64,000 nt of DNA from Mesorhizobium australicum WSM2073 (GTDB lineage Bacteria > Pseudomonadota > Alphaproteobacteria > Rhizobiales > Rhizobiaceae), in assembly GCF_000230995.2 (NCBI RefSeq), contig NC_019973.1, forward strand, positions 1,998,001 through 2,062,000, written 5' to 3'. The notes below the pieces were generated by a model. It saw only the letters and a list, made by a program, of their open reading frames with translations, had not been told where the DNA came from and made no database searches. Shown here one piece after another: positions 16,725 to 25,576 of the stretch. Numbering within the stretch: the stretch's first letter is position 1; each line of letters opens with the position of its first letter. The position numbers and the translations under genes are program-made.

Positions 16725-16925
16725 TCGGTCTCTCCTTGTCGGGGGCGCATCGAAGGGAATTTCAACCGATTAGCAGACAGGTATTGCCCTGTCCACGGAA
16801 CCCATCGCGGCGCGATGTCACGCGTTGCCGCTCAGCTTAAAGGTTCTTTCCCGACAGGGCCATGACAGACGGATCGAACCCGTTTCACTTGAATCGGCTT
16901 CTACTAGCGTCTAGTTGCTCTGGCA

Positions 16926-17858
16926 ATGACAACACTGCCCGCGCCATCCCAGCCAGCCCGCGTCGCCGCGCTCTACCGTTTTGCCCGGCTCGATGCTTTC
17001 GAGGCGTTGCGCGCGCCGCTTGCGGCCTTCTGCTGCGGGCGCGGCATCAAGGGCACGCTGCTCCTGGCGCATGAGGGCATCAACGGCACCGTCGCCGGCA
17101 GCGACGAAGCGATCGCCGCGCTGATCGAACACATCGAAGCGATCGACGGCCTGTCGGGTCTCGAGGTCAAGTACAGCAGTGCCGCGGCCATGCCTTTCCA
17201 CCGCATGAAGGTGCGGCTGAAGCGCGAGATCGTCACCATGGGCGTCGAGACCATCGACCCGGCGGCAAGTGCGGGCACCTATGTGGAGGCGGGCGACTGG
17301 AATGCGCTGATCTCGCAAGCCGACACGATCGTCATCGATACGCGCAACGCCTATGAGGTCTCGATCGGCAGCTTCAAGGGCGCCGTCGACCCGGCGACGG
17401 CGAGCTTTCGCGAATTCCCGGCCTGGGTGGAAGCGCATCGGGCGGATCTCGAAGGACGCAAGGTGGCGATGTTCTGCACCGGCGGCATTCGCTGCGAAAA
17501 GGCGACCGCCTATGTGAAGTCACTCGGCTTCGAGGACGTGTTCCACCTCAAGGGGGGCATCCTCAAATACCTTGAGGAGGTTCCAGCGGAGCAGAGCCTG
17601 TGGCAAGGCGAGTGCTTCGTCTTCGACGAGCGGGTTTCGGTGTCGCACGGCCTCACCGAAGGTGATGCGGAGCTTTGCCGTGCCTGCCGCCATCCGCTGA
17701 CGGCAAGCGAGCTGGCTTCGCCTCGATATGCCGCCGGCGTTTCTTGCCCGCATTGTTTTGACGCCCGCTCGGACGAAGACCGGAAGCGCTACGCGGAGCG
17801 GCAGCGACAGGTCGAGCTCGCGCAAGCGCGGGGCAGGGGACCGCACATCGGGTCCTGA
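16926..17858 (+). CDS. trhO: tRNA uridine(34) hydroxylase (TrhO/YceA), rhodanese-type
   Basis: Catalyses oxygen-dependent 5-hydroxylation of U34 in tRNAs, a step toward cmo5U/mo5U wobble modification. The 310-residue protein has the N-terminal acylphosphatase-like domain ([28 protein letters not shown]) and then a rhodanese domain. The catalytic loop is [11 protein letters not shown] with Cys at about 184 and 190. A C-terminal cysteine-rich segment ([16 protein letters not shown]) is the family tail, probably binding zinc. It is a single gene. Confidence 0.92.
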   Translation: MTTLPAPSQPARVAALYRFARLDAFEALRAPLAAFCCGRGIKGTLLLAHEGINGTVAGSDEAIAALIEHIEAIDGLSGLEVKYSSAAAMPFHRMKVRLKREIVTMGVETIDPAASAGTYVEAGDWNALISQADTIVIDTRNAYEVSIGSFKGAVDPATASFREFPAWVEAHRADLEGRKVAMFCTGGIRCEKATAYVKSLGFEDVFHLKGGILKYLEEVPAEQSLWQGECFVFDERVSVSHGLTEGDAELCRACRHPLTASELASPRYAAGVSCPHCFDARSDEDRKRYAERQRQVELAQARGRGPHIGS

Positions 17859-17975
17859 TCGAGGGCGCTGGGGCCGGGCAAACCGAGGCACTGTCATTGC
17901 AATGTCAAACTTCGGGACCTACGTCTTCGGCGTTCGAAACCTGCCCGTTCGGCTGGGCAAATCCTGGAGGCATCG

Positions 17976-18713
17976 ATGTTCGATCCCAAGAAGCTTCTCG
18001 ACGATCTGCTCGGCTCGCAAGTTCCCGGTGCTAGCGGCACGGTCCGCGACAAGGCCGGCCAGGCGGTGCAGATGGCCAAGGACAATCCGCTGGCCGCCGG
18101 TGCGCTGGCCGCCGTGCTGCTTGGGACCGGCGCCGGCCGGCAGGTGACGGGTGCCGCGGTGAAGCTCGGCGGACTGGCCGCCATCGGTGGTCTCGCCTAC
18201 AAGGCCTACCAGAACTACAAGGCCGGCAACGCACCGGAACAGGTGCCCGCCGCCGGCGAGCCGGAATTGCTGCCGCCGCCCAAGGACACCGCCTTCCACC
18301 CGTCGCAGGCGCCGCAAGGCGAGGATGAGTTCACGCTGACCTTGGTGCGGGCGATGATCTCGGCGGCCAAGGCCGACGGCCATGTCGACGACGAAGAGCG
18401 CCGGAAGATCGCCGGCAAGCTCAGCCTTGCCGGGATCGGCACCGATGCGGAAAAATTCCTGATGGCGGAGCTGGAGAGGCCGCTCGACCTCGACACGCTG
18501 GTGGCCGGCGCCAAGACCGACGCGCAGAAGCTCGAACTCTATACGGCGTCGCGCCTTACCATCGATCCCAACACGCGCGCCGAGCGCGGTTACCTCGACC
18601 TGCTTGCCGGGCGGCTCGGCCTGCCGGATCCGCTGATCGACCATGTCGAGGCGACGGTTTCGGCGGCGAAAGTGCCCACGGCCGAGGGTACGCCACCCAA
18701 TCCGCAGTGGTAA
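17976..18713 (+). CDS. DUF533/YebE-type protein with TerB-like domain
   Basis: A 245-residue protein starting MFDPKKLLDDLLG. A hydrophobic Gly/Ala-rich segment (about 38-72, GALAAVLLGTGAGRQVTGAA) may insert into the membrane. A Pro-rich linker follows, then a TerB-like helical domain (about 115-220) with the acidic-lined segment SAAKADGHVDDEERRKI that characterises the fold. The function of the family is unclear; membrane-stress or inner-membrane roles have been proposed for YebE. The ribosome site GGAGG lies 6 nt before the ATG. Confidence 0.82.
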   Translation: MFDPKKLLDDLLGSQVPGASGTVRDKAGQAVQMAKDNPLAAGALAAVLLGTGAGRQVTGAAVKLGGLAAIGGLAYKAYQNYKAGNAPEQVPAAGEPELLPPPKDTAFHPSQAPQGEDEFTLTLVRAMISAAKADGHVDDEERRKIAGKLSLAGIGTDAEKFLMAELERPLDLDTLVAGAKTDAQKLELYTASRLTIDPNTRAERGYLDLLAGRLGLPDPLIDHVEATVSAAKVPTAEGTPPNPQW

Positions 18714-18742
18714 CCCGGATTGGCACACAGGCCGCGGAGGCG

Positions 18743-18758
18743 TTAACCTTTCGTTAAC
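18743..18758 (+). promoter_or_regulatory. CtrA-type box (TTAA-N7-TTAAC)
   Basis: TTAACCTTTCGTTAAC matches the full alphaproteobacterial CtrA consensus with exact 7-nt spacing. It also matches when read on the minus strand, because both half-sites are TTAAC-like. It lies 29 nt after the TerB-like gene. A chance hit in 64 kb is possible, but GC-rich DNA makes it uncommon. Confidence 0.6.
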
Positions 18759-18823
18759 TCAGGAAGCGCATGATTCTACACAGTCGGATCGGCTTTTCCT
18801 CCTCCCAAGCCCGGTTCAGATCA

Positions 18824-18850
18824 GGGCGGTCGCCAATGACCGCCCTTTTT
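18824..18850 (+). terminator. Intrinsic terminator
   Basis: GGGCGGTC, loop GCCAAT, GACCGCCC, then TTTTT. It is 110 nt past the stop of the TerB-like gene, and the CtrA-type box lies before it. It could end that gene's mRNA or a separate short RNA. Confidence 0.88.
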
Positions 18851-19013
18851 GTCCGTCCTCGCCGGGTGCCCTTCAAAGAAATGGGTTCACTTTTCGAGGC
18901 CATGTCCCAGTGGCCGCGCTTGCCATCGCTGCCATCATTTGCGATGCCTTCTCCACTCGAACCAAATTTGTAGATCAGGCGAGCACGCACATCGCTGCCG
19001 GAGGACATCAGCC

Positions 19014-19769
19014 ATGACCGAGCAAAAGACCGCCATCGTCACCGGGGCCGGCACCGGGATCGGCAAGAGCGTAGCCACGGCATTGCTCAAGGGCGGCTGG
19101 AATACGGTGTTCTGCGGGCGCCGCAAGCCGTTGCTGGATGCCGCGATCGCCGAGATCGGGCCGACCGAGGCCAGAGCGTTGGCGGTTGCCTGCGACATCA
19201 GCAAGGCCGGTGAGGTCGACGATCTGTTCGAGACCGTGGCGGAGGCTTTCGGGCGGGTCGATCTGCTCTTCAACAATGCAGGCATGGGCTACAAGTCGAC
19301 GCCGATCGACGAGATCCCGGTCGAGGTCTGGAACGATATCGTCGGCGTCAACCTCACCGGATCCTTCTTGTGCGCGCGCGCGGCTTTCGGCGCCATGCGC
19401 AAGCAGAAGCCGATGGGCGGCCGCATCATCAACAATGGTTCGGTGTCGGCCTATGCGCCGCGCCCGGGCTCGGTGCCCTATACGGCGACCAAGCACGCCA
19501 TCACCGGGCTGACCAAGACGCTGGCGCTCGACGGCCGCCCCTACGACATCGCCTGCGGACAGATCGACATCGGCAATGCATTGACCGACATGGCGCAGCC
19601 GATGACCGTCGGCGTGCCGCAGGCCAACGGCTCGATATCAGCCGAAGCGGTGATGGATGTCCAGCGCGTCGCCGACGCGGTCTTGCACATGGCCAGCCTG
19701 CCGCTCGACGCCAACGTGCTGTTCATGACCGTGATGGCGACCAAGATGCCGTTCGTGGGGCGTGGGTGA
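19014..19769 (+). CDS. SDR family oxidoreductase
   Basis: A classical short-chain dehydrogenase of 251 residues. The cofactor motif GAGTGIG is at 11-17 and NNAG at 87-90. The catalytic Ser is about 143 and the YTATK pair Tyr156/Lys160. A basic residue after beta-2 (CGRRKP) suggests NADP(H). The substrate cannot be read from sequence. The ATG at 19014 is chosen because GGAGGA lies 8 nt upstream and the Rossmann fold starts at once; an upstream extension adds only unlikely sequence. Confidence 0.93.
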   Translation: MTEQKTAIVTGAGTGIGKSVATALLKGGWNTVFCGRRKPLLDAAIAEIGPTEARALAVACDISKAGEVDDLFETVAEAFGRVDLLFNNAGMGYKSTPIDEIPVEVWNDIVGVNLTGSFLCARAAFGAMRKQKPMGGRIINNGSVSAYAPRPGSVPYTATKHAITGLTKTLALDGRPYDIACGQIDIGNALTDMAQPMTVGVPQANGSISAEAVMDVQRVADAVLHMASLPLDANVLFMTVMATKMPFVGRG

Positions 19770-19802
19770 GCAGCGGGCGCTGGCGGCGCTTTTGCCCGTG
19801 CC

Positions 19803-20177
19803 TCATTTTTCCGCCAGCGGCACGCCGGGCTTGAAGAGTAGAATGGGCCTGATCTCGTAAACGGCGGTCGGATTGACACGACGAAGATCGCGCGCGATCG
19901 CGATGGCGTCGTCCCTGGTGACGCAGTCGACGACATAGAGGCCGAGCAACTGTTCCTTGGTCTCGGCGAAGGGCCCATCGATGATCATACCGTCGCCCGG
20001 GCCGCGCAAGGTGCAGGCATCCCGTGTCGTTCCCAGACGCGCTGACGGCCCAAGCGTGCCTTCCGCATGAAGCCTGCCGTTGATCTTGAGCAACTCGGCC
20101 ATCAGCGCCGCATCTTCCTGCGGCGTCAGCGCCTCGATCGCATCTTCCACGTGATAGGCAAGGATTGCATAGAACAT
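19803..20177 (-). CDS. YCII-related domain protein
   Basis: A 124-residue single-domain protein of the YCII superfamily, related to dimeric alpha-beta barrel fold proteins. It begins MFYAILAYHVED and has the typical MIIDGPFAETKEQLLGLYVVD segment and a VYEIRPIL C-terminus. Members in rhizobia often sit beside ECF sigma factors, but none is adjacent here. The ATG at 20177 is chosen because the fold begins immediately; the upstream open frame runs through repeat DNA. Its activity is unknown. Confidence 0.85.
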   Translation of the reverse strand: MFYAILAYHVEDAIEALTPQEDAALMAELLKINGRLHAEGTLGPSARLGTTRDACTLRGPGDGMIIDGPFAETKEQLLGLYVVDCVTRDDAIAIARDLRRVNPTAVYEIRPILLFKPGVPLAEK

Positions 20178-20280
20178 GCGACATCGCCCTTTCGAAACGT
20201 CATTCAAACAGGCTGACCGTAGAAAGTCGGGCGAACATGAACAAGGGAATATCCCGATCCATCCTGGATCAGGATCCTCC

Positions 20281-20317
20281 TCGAAAACCGGATCCCACTT
20301 TTCGGCATCATGCTCTA
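20281..20317. repeat. Palindromic rhizobial-type intergenic repeat fragment
   Basis: Read on the minus strand, AGAGCATGATGCCGAAAAG and the following TGGGATCCGGTTTTCGA match a dispersed element I know from many Mesorhizobium and Rhizobium intergenic regions (GCATGAT...CGAAAA...CCGGTTTTCG). Its left edge joins the stop codon of the LysR gene. Family assignment is from memory only. Confidence 0.55.
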
Positions 20318-21211
20318 GCGTGACGGTTTCGCCGCCTGATCGACAAGCCAGTCGACAAACCGCCCGATGACAGGGTTCGCAAGGCCCTCTTCGTGGCATA
20401 TGCAATAGTAATTTCGGGCGGCCGGCGTGAACAGGGTGAGCGGCTGCACGAGGCGCCCTTCATCGAGATCGCGAAAGGAGATGATATCGTTGGTCAGGGC
20501 AACGCCGTGACCGTCGCGGGCTGCCTGAAGCACCATGGCAAAATTGTCGAAATAGATATCGGACTGCACCGTATGCGGCACGCGCGCCCGCATCAGCCAC
20601 TGCCGCCACTGGCTACCGTCATCCTCATGCAGCAGGCGATGGTGAAGGACATCGCGCGGCTCGCGAATGCCGTGCGGCCCGCGCAGCAATTGCGGGCTGC
20701 AGACCGGCGCCGCGTGCACGCTGTGGAGTAGCTGCCACGAAAATCCAGGCCAGGGCGGATTGCCGTAGACGATGGCGACATCGACCTTTCGCCAGTCCAC
20801 CTCCTCGAATGCCACCGCTGTCAGCATCCGCAGCCGAATGTCCTGGTTGGCATCCAGGAATTGAAAGATCCGCGCCGCCAGCCAGGTCGTTCCAAAGACC
20901 GAAGGCGACGATACGCGCAGTTCCGCCCTGGCGGTCGTGGCGTAGGCATTGGCCGAAATGTCGCGGATCGAATCGGCGATCTGATGCATCGCCATGCCGA
21001 CGCTCTTCTGCAGTGTCGCGCCGCGTTCCGTCAGCGCGAGGCGACGGCCGCTTTTCCTGAACAGCTCGACGCCCAGCGAGAGCTGCAAGGCGCGCAGTTG
21101 TTGGCTGATGGCGCCCGGTGTCACATGCAACTCGGCGGCCGCGGCAGCGACATTGCCCAGCCGCGAAACGCTTTCGAAGGCTCGCAGGGAATGAAGAGAC
21201 GGAACGCCCAC
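20315..21211 (-). CDS. LysR-family regulator, GcvA-like
   Basis: A 298-residue LysR transcription factor. The GTG at 21211 has AAGGTG about 5 nt upstream and gives the typical start (VGVPSLHSLRAFESVSRLGN). The winged helix-turn-helix spans about 1-65 (AAAAELHVTPGAISQQLRAL), followed by a periplasmic-binding-protein-like effector domain with the GcvA-group feature (VDVAIVYGNPPWPGF). It is divergent from the ABC transporter genes at 21342, with a 130-bp gap, so it most likely controls them. Its stop codon is the edge of a dispersed repeat, which may have trimmed or replaced the original end. Confidence 0.9.
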   Translation of the reverse strand: MGVPSLHSLRAFESVSRLGNVAAAAAELHVTPGAISQQLRALQLSLGVELFRKSGRRLALTERGATLQKSVGMAMHQIADSIRDISANAYATTARAELRVSSPSVFGTTWLAARIFQFLDANQDIRLRMLTAVAFEEVDWRKVDVAIVYGNPPWPGFSWQLLHSVHAAPVCSPQLLRGPHGIREPRDVLHHRLLHEDDGSQWRQWLMRARVPHTVQSDIYFDNFAMVLQAARDGHGVALTNDIISFRDLDEGRLVQPLTLFTPAARNYYCICHEEGLANPVIGRFVDWLVDQAAKPSR

Positions 21212-21341
21212 TCGGCACCTTAGTTTAGAAAAACTGCCATATATTGCCGCTAAAGATTTAGCTTGTCTCGCGATAATTGCAACATAAGGTCCCCTGGCCG
21301 CCCAAGATCGGCACCGCAAAGACAAAAATAGGGAACTGGAT

Positions 21342-22181
21342 ATGCTTCATCCGCGCATCGCCTTCGCAGTGAAAATCGCCTTCGGCGGAATGGTTGTCAT
21401 GACCCTTGCTGCCACCGCGCCGGTGGCGCAGGCCGGCGATGTTGGCCTCATGCGCAACGGCGTGCTCAATGTCTGCACCGGCGGCGATTTTCCGCCCATG
21501 CAATATTATGAGAATCCGGGCGACGAGAAGCTCGTCGGTTTCGAGGTCGACGTCGTCGACGCCATCGCAAAGCAATGGGGCGGCACCACCAAATATGTAG
21601 TCGGCGACTTCAAGGGGCTCCTGCCGTCGCTCGGTGCCGAGCGCTGCGATCTCGTCGCGAGCGGCATCATGGTGACCAAGGAGCGCCTCAAGGCCTATGA
21701 TGCCGTTCCCTACTTCGTTTCGAACGTGGTGATGGTGACTGCCGCCTCGGATGCCGAGACCAGATCGCCGCTCGACCTCAGCGGCAAAGTGCTGGCGATT
21801 GAGGCAGGCACCACCTACGAAAAGACGGCAGCGGACCTGAATGCCGAGCTGGCGAAAGCCGGCAAGGCTCCGGCGCAGATTCAGACCTATCCGTCCGCCT
21901 CCGGCGTCATCGAGCAGATACTGGTCGGCCGGGCCGCGGCGACGATCACTCAGGACACGACGGCTGCATTCCGCATCAAGCAGATGCCGGGCCGGTTGCA
22001 GGTGCCCTACAACTATGGTGACGGCGAAACCTACGGGATCTATCTGAGAAAGGGCGGCGACAACCGCGAGGCCCTGATCAAGGCCATCGAGACCCTGCAG
22101 GCCAGCGGCGAGATGAAGGCGCTGCTGCAGAAGTGGAACCTTCCCGAGACCGCCACCGACGTCAAGCACGCGACCAACTGA
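21342..22181 (+). CDS. Amino-acid-type ABC transporter substrate-binding protein
   Basis: A 279-residue periplasmic SBP of family 3. Signal peptide about 1-30 (IAFGGMVVMTLAATAPVAQA). The solute-binding fold shows LNVCTGGDFPPMQYY, LVGFEVDVVDAIAKQWGG, CDLVASGIMVTKERL and LSGKVLAIEAGTTYEK. The sequence places it with polar amino acid or opine binders; the ligand is unknown. The permease starts 14 nt after its stop. Confidence 0.9.
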   Translation: MLHPRIAFAVKIAFGGMVVMTLAATAPVAQAGDVGLMRNGVLNVCTGGDFPPMQYYENPGDEKLVGFEVDVVDAIAKQWGGTTKYVVGDFKGLLPSLGAERCDLVASGIMVTKERLKAYDAVPYFVSNVVMVTAASDAETRSPLDLSGKVLAIEAGTTYEKTAADLNAELAKAGKAPAQIQTYPSASGVIEQILVGRAAATITQDTTAAFRIKQMPGRLQVPYNYGDGETYGIYLRKGGDNREALIKAIETLQASGEMKALLQKWNLPETATDVKHATN

Positions 22182-22195
22182 AGGGCAGGCTGAAC

Positions 22196-22873
22196 GTGTT
22201 CGACAGCAAGCTCTTCCTGACGGCGCTGTTCGGCTGGCCCCTTGCCAAGGGGGCTTTGCTGACCCTGGTGCTTTCGGTTCTGGTGATGACTGTTGCCCTG
22301 GCGATATCGCTCGCAACGGCAGCACTTGCCACGTCTAAGCGGCGCTGGATCCGCCTGTCGATCGCCGCCTTCGTCTGGCTGTTTCGCGGTGCGCCGGCAC
22401 TGCTCGTACTGTTGTTCATCTGGAATGGGCTGCCGCAGATGTCGGCGGTGTTCCGCTCGGACTGGTTCAGCCCGTTCGTGGCGGCCTTTCTCGCTTTGGC
22501 CCTGATCCAGATCGCCTACCTGACCGAGATCCTGCGCAGTTCCTACGCATCGATCGGCAAGGGGCAGTCCGAGGGTGCAGCGGCCCTTGGTCTGCACCGG
22601 GGCCAGATCTTCTTCCTGATCATCCTGCCTCAGGCCCTGCGTGTCGCGCTGCCGGCACTGGTCAACGAGTTCATTTCCCTGCTGAAGGCGACCTCGCTGG
22701 CGACGGTCATCTCCTTGAAGGAGCTCATGACCGTCACCCAGTTCGCCATCGCCACCAGCTTTCGTTTCCTGGAATGGTATGGCGCGGCGCTGATCTACTA
22801 CATGTCGATGGTTTCGGTTCTGACCATCTTCCAGATTAAGCTCGAGCGCATGCTCGCGCGGGGCCATCGCTAA
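22196..22873 (+). CDS. Amino-acid ABC transporter permease (HisM/GlnP type)
   Basis: A 225-residue inner-membrane permease with about five transmembrane helices. The GTG at 22196 gives the product VFDSKLFLTALFGWPLAKGA. The EAA loop is visible as GQSEGAAALGLHRGQIFFLI followed by LPQALRVALPALVNEFI. Only one permease is encoded, so a homodimer is likely. The partner ATPase is not encoded nearby. The stop overlaps the next start (TAATG). Confidence 0.9.
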   Translation: MFDSKLFLTALFGWPLAKGALLTLVLSVLVMTVALAISLATAALATSKRRWIRLSIAAFVWLFRGAPALLVLLFIWNGLPQMSAVFRSDWFSPFVAAFLALALIQIAYLTEILRSSYASIGKGQSEGAAALGLHRGQIFFLIILPQALRVALPALVNEFISLLKATSLATVISLKELMTVTQFAIATSFRFLEWYGAALIYYMSMVSVLTIFQIKLERMLARGHR

Positions 22874-23604
22874 TGCCGGCGACCGACGACGCTTCCGACT
22901 GGTTTTCACGCGAAACCGTTGGGCGGGATATCACGCGGATATGGGAGCCGTACGTCCATGCCTATTTCAGGAGCAACATCTTTCATGTTCGCGGGCGTGA
23001 TATCGACCTCGTCATCGACGCCGGCATGGGCCTGGTCCCCCTCAGGCCGATGCTGAACCTGCCAGGCACCAAGCCGGTCGCGGCCGTAGCCACGCACATC
23101 CATGTCGATCATGTCGGCGGCTTGAATGAGTTCGAGACCAGGGCCGGCCACCGCGAAGAGGCTGCCTTCTTCGCGGACATGGCGGACGAACACACTTTGG
23201 CGCATCTGTTCCGCGCCCAACCGGAGCCCGTCCGCAGGTCGCCCGATGGGGCATGGTCCCCGCGCTCTTTCCAGGTCAGGCCGGCGCCGCTCACCCAGAT
23301 CCTGGAGGAGGGTGACAAGATCGAGACCGGCGACAGGTCACTGCGCGTCCTGCATTTTCCGGGTCATTCGCCGGGATCGATCGGGCTTCTCGATGAGGGG
23401 CATGGGGAGTTCTTCGCTGGCGATGCGGTCTATCGTGGCCGGCTGATCGACGATCTTCCGGGTTCGGACGTGCAGGCCTACCGGAAGACGATGCAGCAGC
23501 TCTTGCAGATCGAGTTCAGCCGCGCCTATTGCGGGCATGGCGAACCGATCGACCAGAACGAGTTGCGATCGATCGCAAGAGCCTACCTGGACAGCACGAG
23601 CTGA
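22873..23604 (+). CDS. MBL-fold metallo-hydrolase
   Basis: A 243-residue metallo-beta-lactamase-fold hydrolase. The dinuclear metal motif is HIHVDH (His75, His77, Asp79, His80); later ligands lie in HFPGHSPGS, FAGDAVY and YCGHGEP. Its start overlaps the permease stop by one base, so it is in the transporter operon. It may act on the imported compound or on a derivative such as a lactone or thioester. Its stop is 3 nt from that of the convergent aminotransferase. Confidence 0.9.
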   Translation: MPATDDASDWFSRETVGRDITRIWEPYVHAYFRSNIFHVRGRDIDLVIDAGMGLVPLRPMLNLPGTKPVAAVATHIHVDHVGGLNEFETRAGHREEAAFFADMADEHTLAHLFRAQPEPVRRSPDGAWSPRSFQVRPAPLTQILEEGDKIETGDRSLRVLHFPGHSPGSIGLLDEGHGEFFAGDAVYRGRLIDDLPGSDVQAYRKTMQQLLQIEFSRAYCGHGEPIDQNELRSIARAYLDSTS

Positions 23605-23607
23605 GCC

Positions 23608-24792
23608 TCACTTGGCCAGGAACGTTCCGATCCTGTCCAGCGCGCGCAAAATGTTTTCCTCGGAATTGGCGTAGGAGAGCCTGACATAGCCTTCGCCGAG
23701 AATGCCGAAATCGGGGCCGCCGATCAGCGCCACACCAGCCTCGTCGAGCAGGGCCGAGGCGAGTTTCTTGGCCTTCCAGCCGGTCTTCGAGACATTGGGG
23801 AAGGCATAGAACGCGCCCTTGGGCGTGATGCAGGAGATGTTTGGCAGGGCATTCAGGCCCGCGACCACGATTTTCCGGCGGTTGTCGAAGGCGCGCATCA
23901 TGGTGTCGACGTCATCCTGCGGGCCGTCGATCGCCGCGATGCCGGCGAACTGGCTTGGTGCGTTGACGCAGGACCAGCAATTGACCGCCAGCTTGCGCAC
24001 CTTGTCGTAGAGGTGGGCGCCCTTGTCGCCGTTCGGCCAGATCGACCAGCCCATGCGCCAGCCGGTCATCGCCCAGGTCTTGGACCAGCCGTTGAGCACG
24101 ATCAGCCGGTCGCGGATCTCGGGAAAGCCAAGCAGCGAGCAATGCGTCTCGCCGTCATAAGTCATGACATCGTAGATTTCGTCGGAGAGAACGGCCACGT
24201 CTGGATGCTTCTCAAGCCCCTTGACCAGCTTCTCGATCTCGGCGCGCGGCGTGACGCCGCCGGTCGGGTTGGCCGGCGAGTTGAGGATCAAGAGCCTGGT
24301 CTTCGGCGTGATCAGCCCCAGCGTCTCTTCGGCCGAGAAGGCGAAGCCGTTCTCCTCGCGCATCGGCACGGGAATGGGGGTTGCACCGGTGAACTCGATC
24401 ATCGAGCGGTAGATGGGAAAGCCGGGGTCGGGATAGAGGATCTCGGCGCCGGGCTCGCCGAACATCAGGATGGCGGCGAACATGGTTGGCTTGCCGCCGG
24501 GCAGGATCATCACCGCCTCCGGCGAGACCTCGACGCCGGTGGTCGTCAGCGTGCGCCGCACCACCGCCTCGCGGGTCGCCAGCAGGCCATTGGCCGGCGT
24601 GTAGCCATGGTGGCCGTCACGCAGCGCCTTGATCGCCGCCTCGACGATGTGCTGCGGCGTCTTGAAGTCGGGCTGGCCGATGCCGAGATTGACGATGTCG
24701 CGGCCCTGGCTCGCCAGCGCCGTTGCCCGGGCCAGCACGGCAAAAGCGTTTTCCTCGCCGAGACGGTCGAAGGCCGAAATCGTGTGGAGCAT
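23608..24792 (-). CDS. PLP-dependent aminotransferase, class I/II
   Basis: A 394-residue fold-type I aminotransferase. The ATG at 24792 starts MLHTISAFDRLGEENAF, typical of rhizobial aspartate-aminotransferase-like enzymes. NLGIGQPDF lies at 35-43, the NPTGG loop follows at about 175-179, SDEIYD at 203-208, and the PLP lysine is about Lys238 in NGWSKTWAMTGWRMGW. The C-terminal arginine lies in GYVRLSYANS. Amino donor and acceptor are unknown. Confidence 0.92.
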   Translation of the reverse strand: MLHTISAFDRLGEENAFAVLARATALASQGRDIVNLGIGQPDFKTPQHIVEAAIKALRDGHHGYTPANGLLATREAVVRRTLTTTGVEVSPEAVMILPGGKPTMFAAILMFGEPGAEILYPDPGFPIYRSMIEFTGATPIPVPMREENGFAFSAEETLGLITPKTRLLILNSPANPTGGVTPRAEIEKLVKGLEKHPDVAVLSDEIYDVMTYDGETHCSLLGFPEIRDRLIVLNGWSKTWAMTGWRMGWSIWPNGDKGAHLYDKVRKLAVNCWSCVNAPSQFAGIAAIDGPQDDVDTMMRAFDNRRKIVVAGLNALPNISCITPKGAFYAFPNVSKTGWKAKKLASALLDEAGVALIGGPDFGILGEGYVRLSYANSEENILRALDRIGTFLAK

Positions 24793-24875
24793 TTTTCCCG
24801 TCCCTGTGGTTCTTACTGTTGGCGAGCGTTTTTGTGAGCGTCCGCCCGCAAAAGTCAAACGGATTGGAGTTTTCG

Positions 24876-25562
24876 GTGTCGGAAAATCTCAAAGACTGGC
24901 AGCCGCGCCCGCGCCCGGAGCGCAAGGTTCTGGAGGGCCGCTATGTCAGGCTCGAGCCATTGAGTGCCGCAACACATGGCGACGGCCTCTACGAGGCGTC
25001 CTCCGTGGCCGACGTCGACGGCCGCTTCGCCTGGCTGCCCGACTATCCGCCGGAAACCCGCGCCGCCTTCCAGCCCTGGCTGGACAAGGTGGAGGCGAGC
25101 GAGGATCCGCTGTTCTTCGCTATTGTCGACAAGGCAAGCGGCAAGGTCGCCGGCCGCCAGACGCTGATGCGCATCGATCCGACCCATGGCGTCATCGAGA
25201 TCGGCAACATCTACTGGGGACCCCTCATCTCGCGCAAGCCGGCGGCGACGGAAGCACAGTTCCTGTTCATGAAATACATCTTCGACGAACTCGGCTATCG
25301 CCGCTACGAATGGAAGTGCAACAACCGCAACGGGCCGTCGAAGCGCGCGGCGGAACGGTTCGGCTTCAAGTTCGAGGGTATTTTCCGCCAGCATCTCATC
25401 GTCAAGGGTGAAAACCGCGACACCGCGTGGTATTCGACCATCGACAAGGAATGGCCGGCTCTGCGCAAGGCTTATGAAGCCTGGCTCGATCCGGCCAACT
25501 TCGACGCCAATGGCCAGCAGAACCGCCGGCTCGAGGATTTTCGCGCGGAATTGGACGCCTAA
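24876..25562 (+). CDS. GNAT family N-acetyltransferase (RimJ/RimL-like)
   Basis: A 228-residue acetyltransferase of the RimL-like acetyltransf_3 type. I use the GTG at 24876, which has TTGGAG 7 nt upstream; the family-typical RYVRLEPL segment then begins near residue 26. GYRRYEWKCNNRNGPSKRAAERFGFKFEG is split over the conserved C-terminal half, including the cofactor-binding NGPSKRAAER and FGF...G motifs. The likely substrate is a protein N-terminus or a small amine. It is followed 14 nt later by the CDF exporter. Confidence 0.88.
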   Translation: MSENLKDWQPRPRPERKVLEGRYVRLEPLSAATHGDGLYEASSVADVDGRFAWLPDYPPETRAAFQPWLDKVEASEDPLFFAIVDKASGKVAGRQTLMRIDPTHGVIEIGNIYWGPLISRKPAATEAQFLFMKYIFDELGYRRYEWKCNNRNGPSKRAAERFGFKFEGIFRQHLIVKGENRDTAWYSTIDKEWPALRKAYEAWLDPANFDANGQQNRRLEDFRAELDA

Positions 25563-25576
25563 CGGGAGTTTGCCAT

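Larger units (their letters stand above)
18714..19013. other. 300-bp intergenic gap holding a CtrA-type box and a terminator
   Basis: No protein gene is supported here. The gap contains a TTAA-N7-TTAAC motif at 18743-18758 and an intrinsic terminator at 18824-18850. Between them is a stretch that could be a short transcript. The rest precedes the SDR gene, whose GGAGGA ribosome site is at about 19000. Confidence 0.6.
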
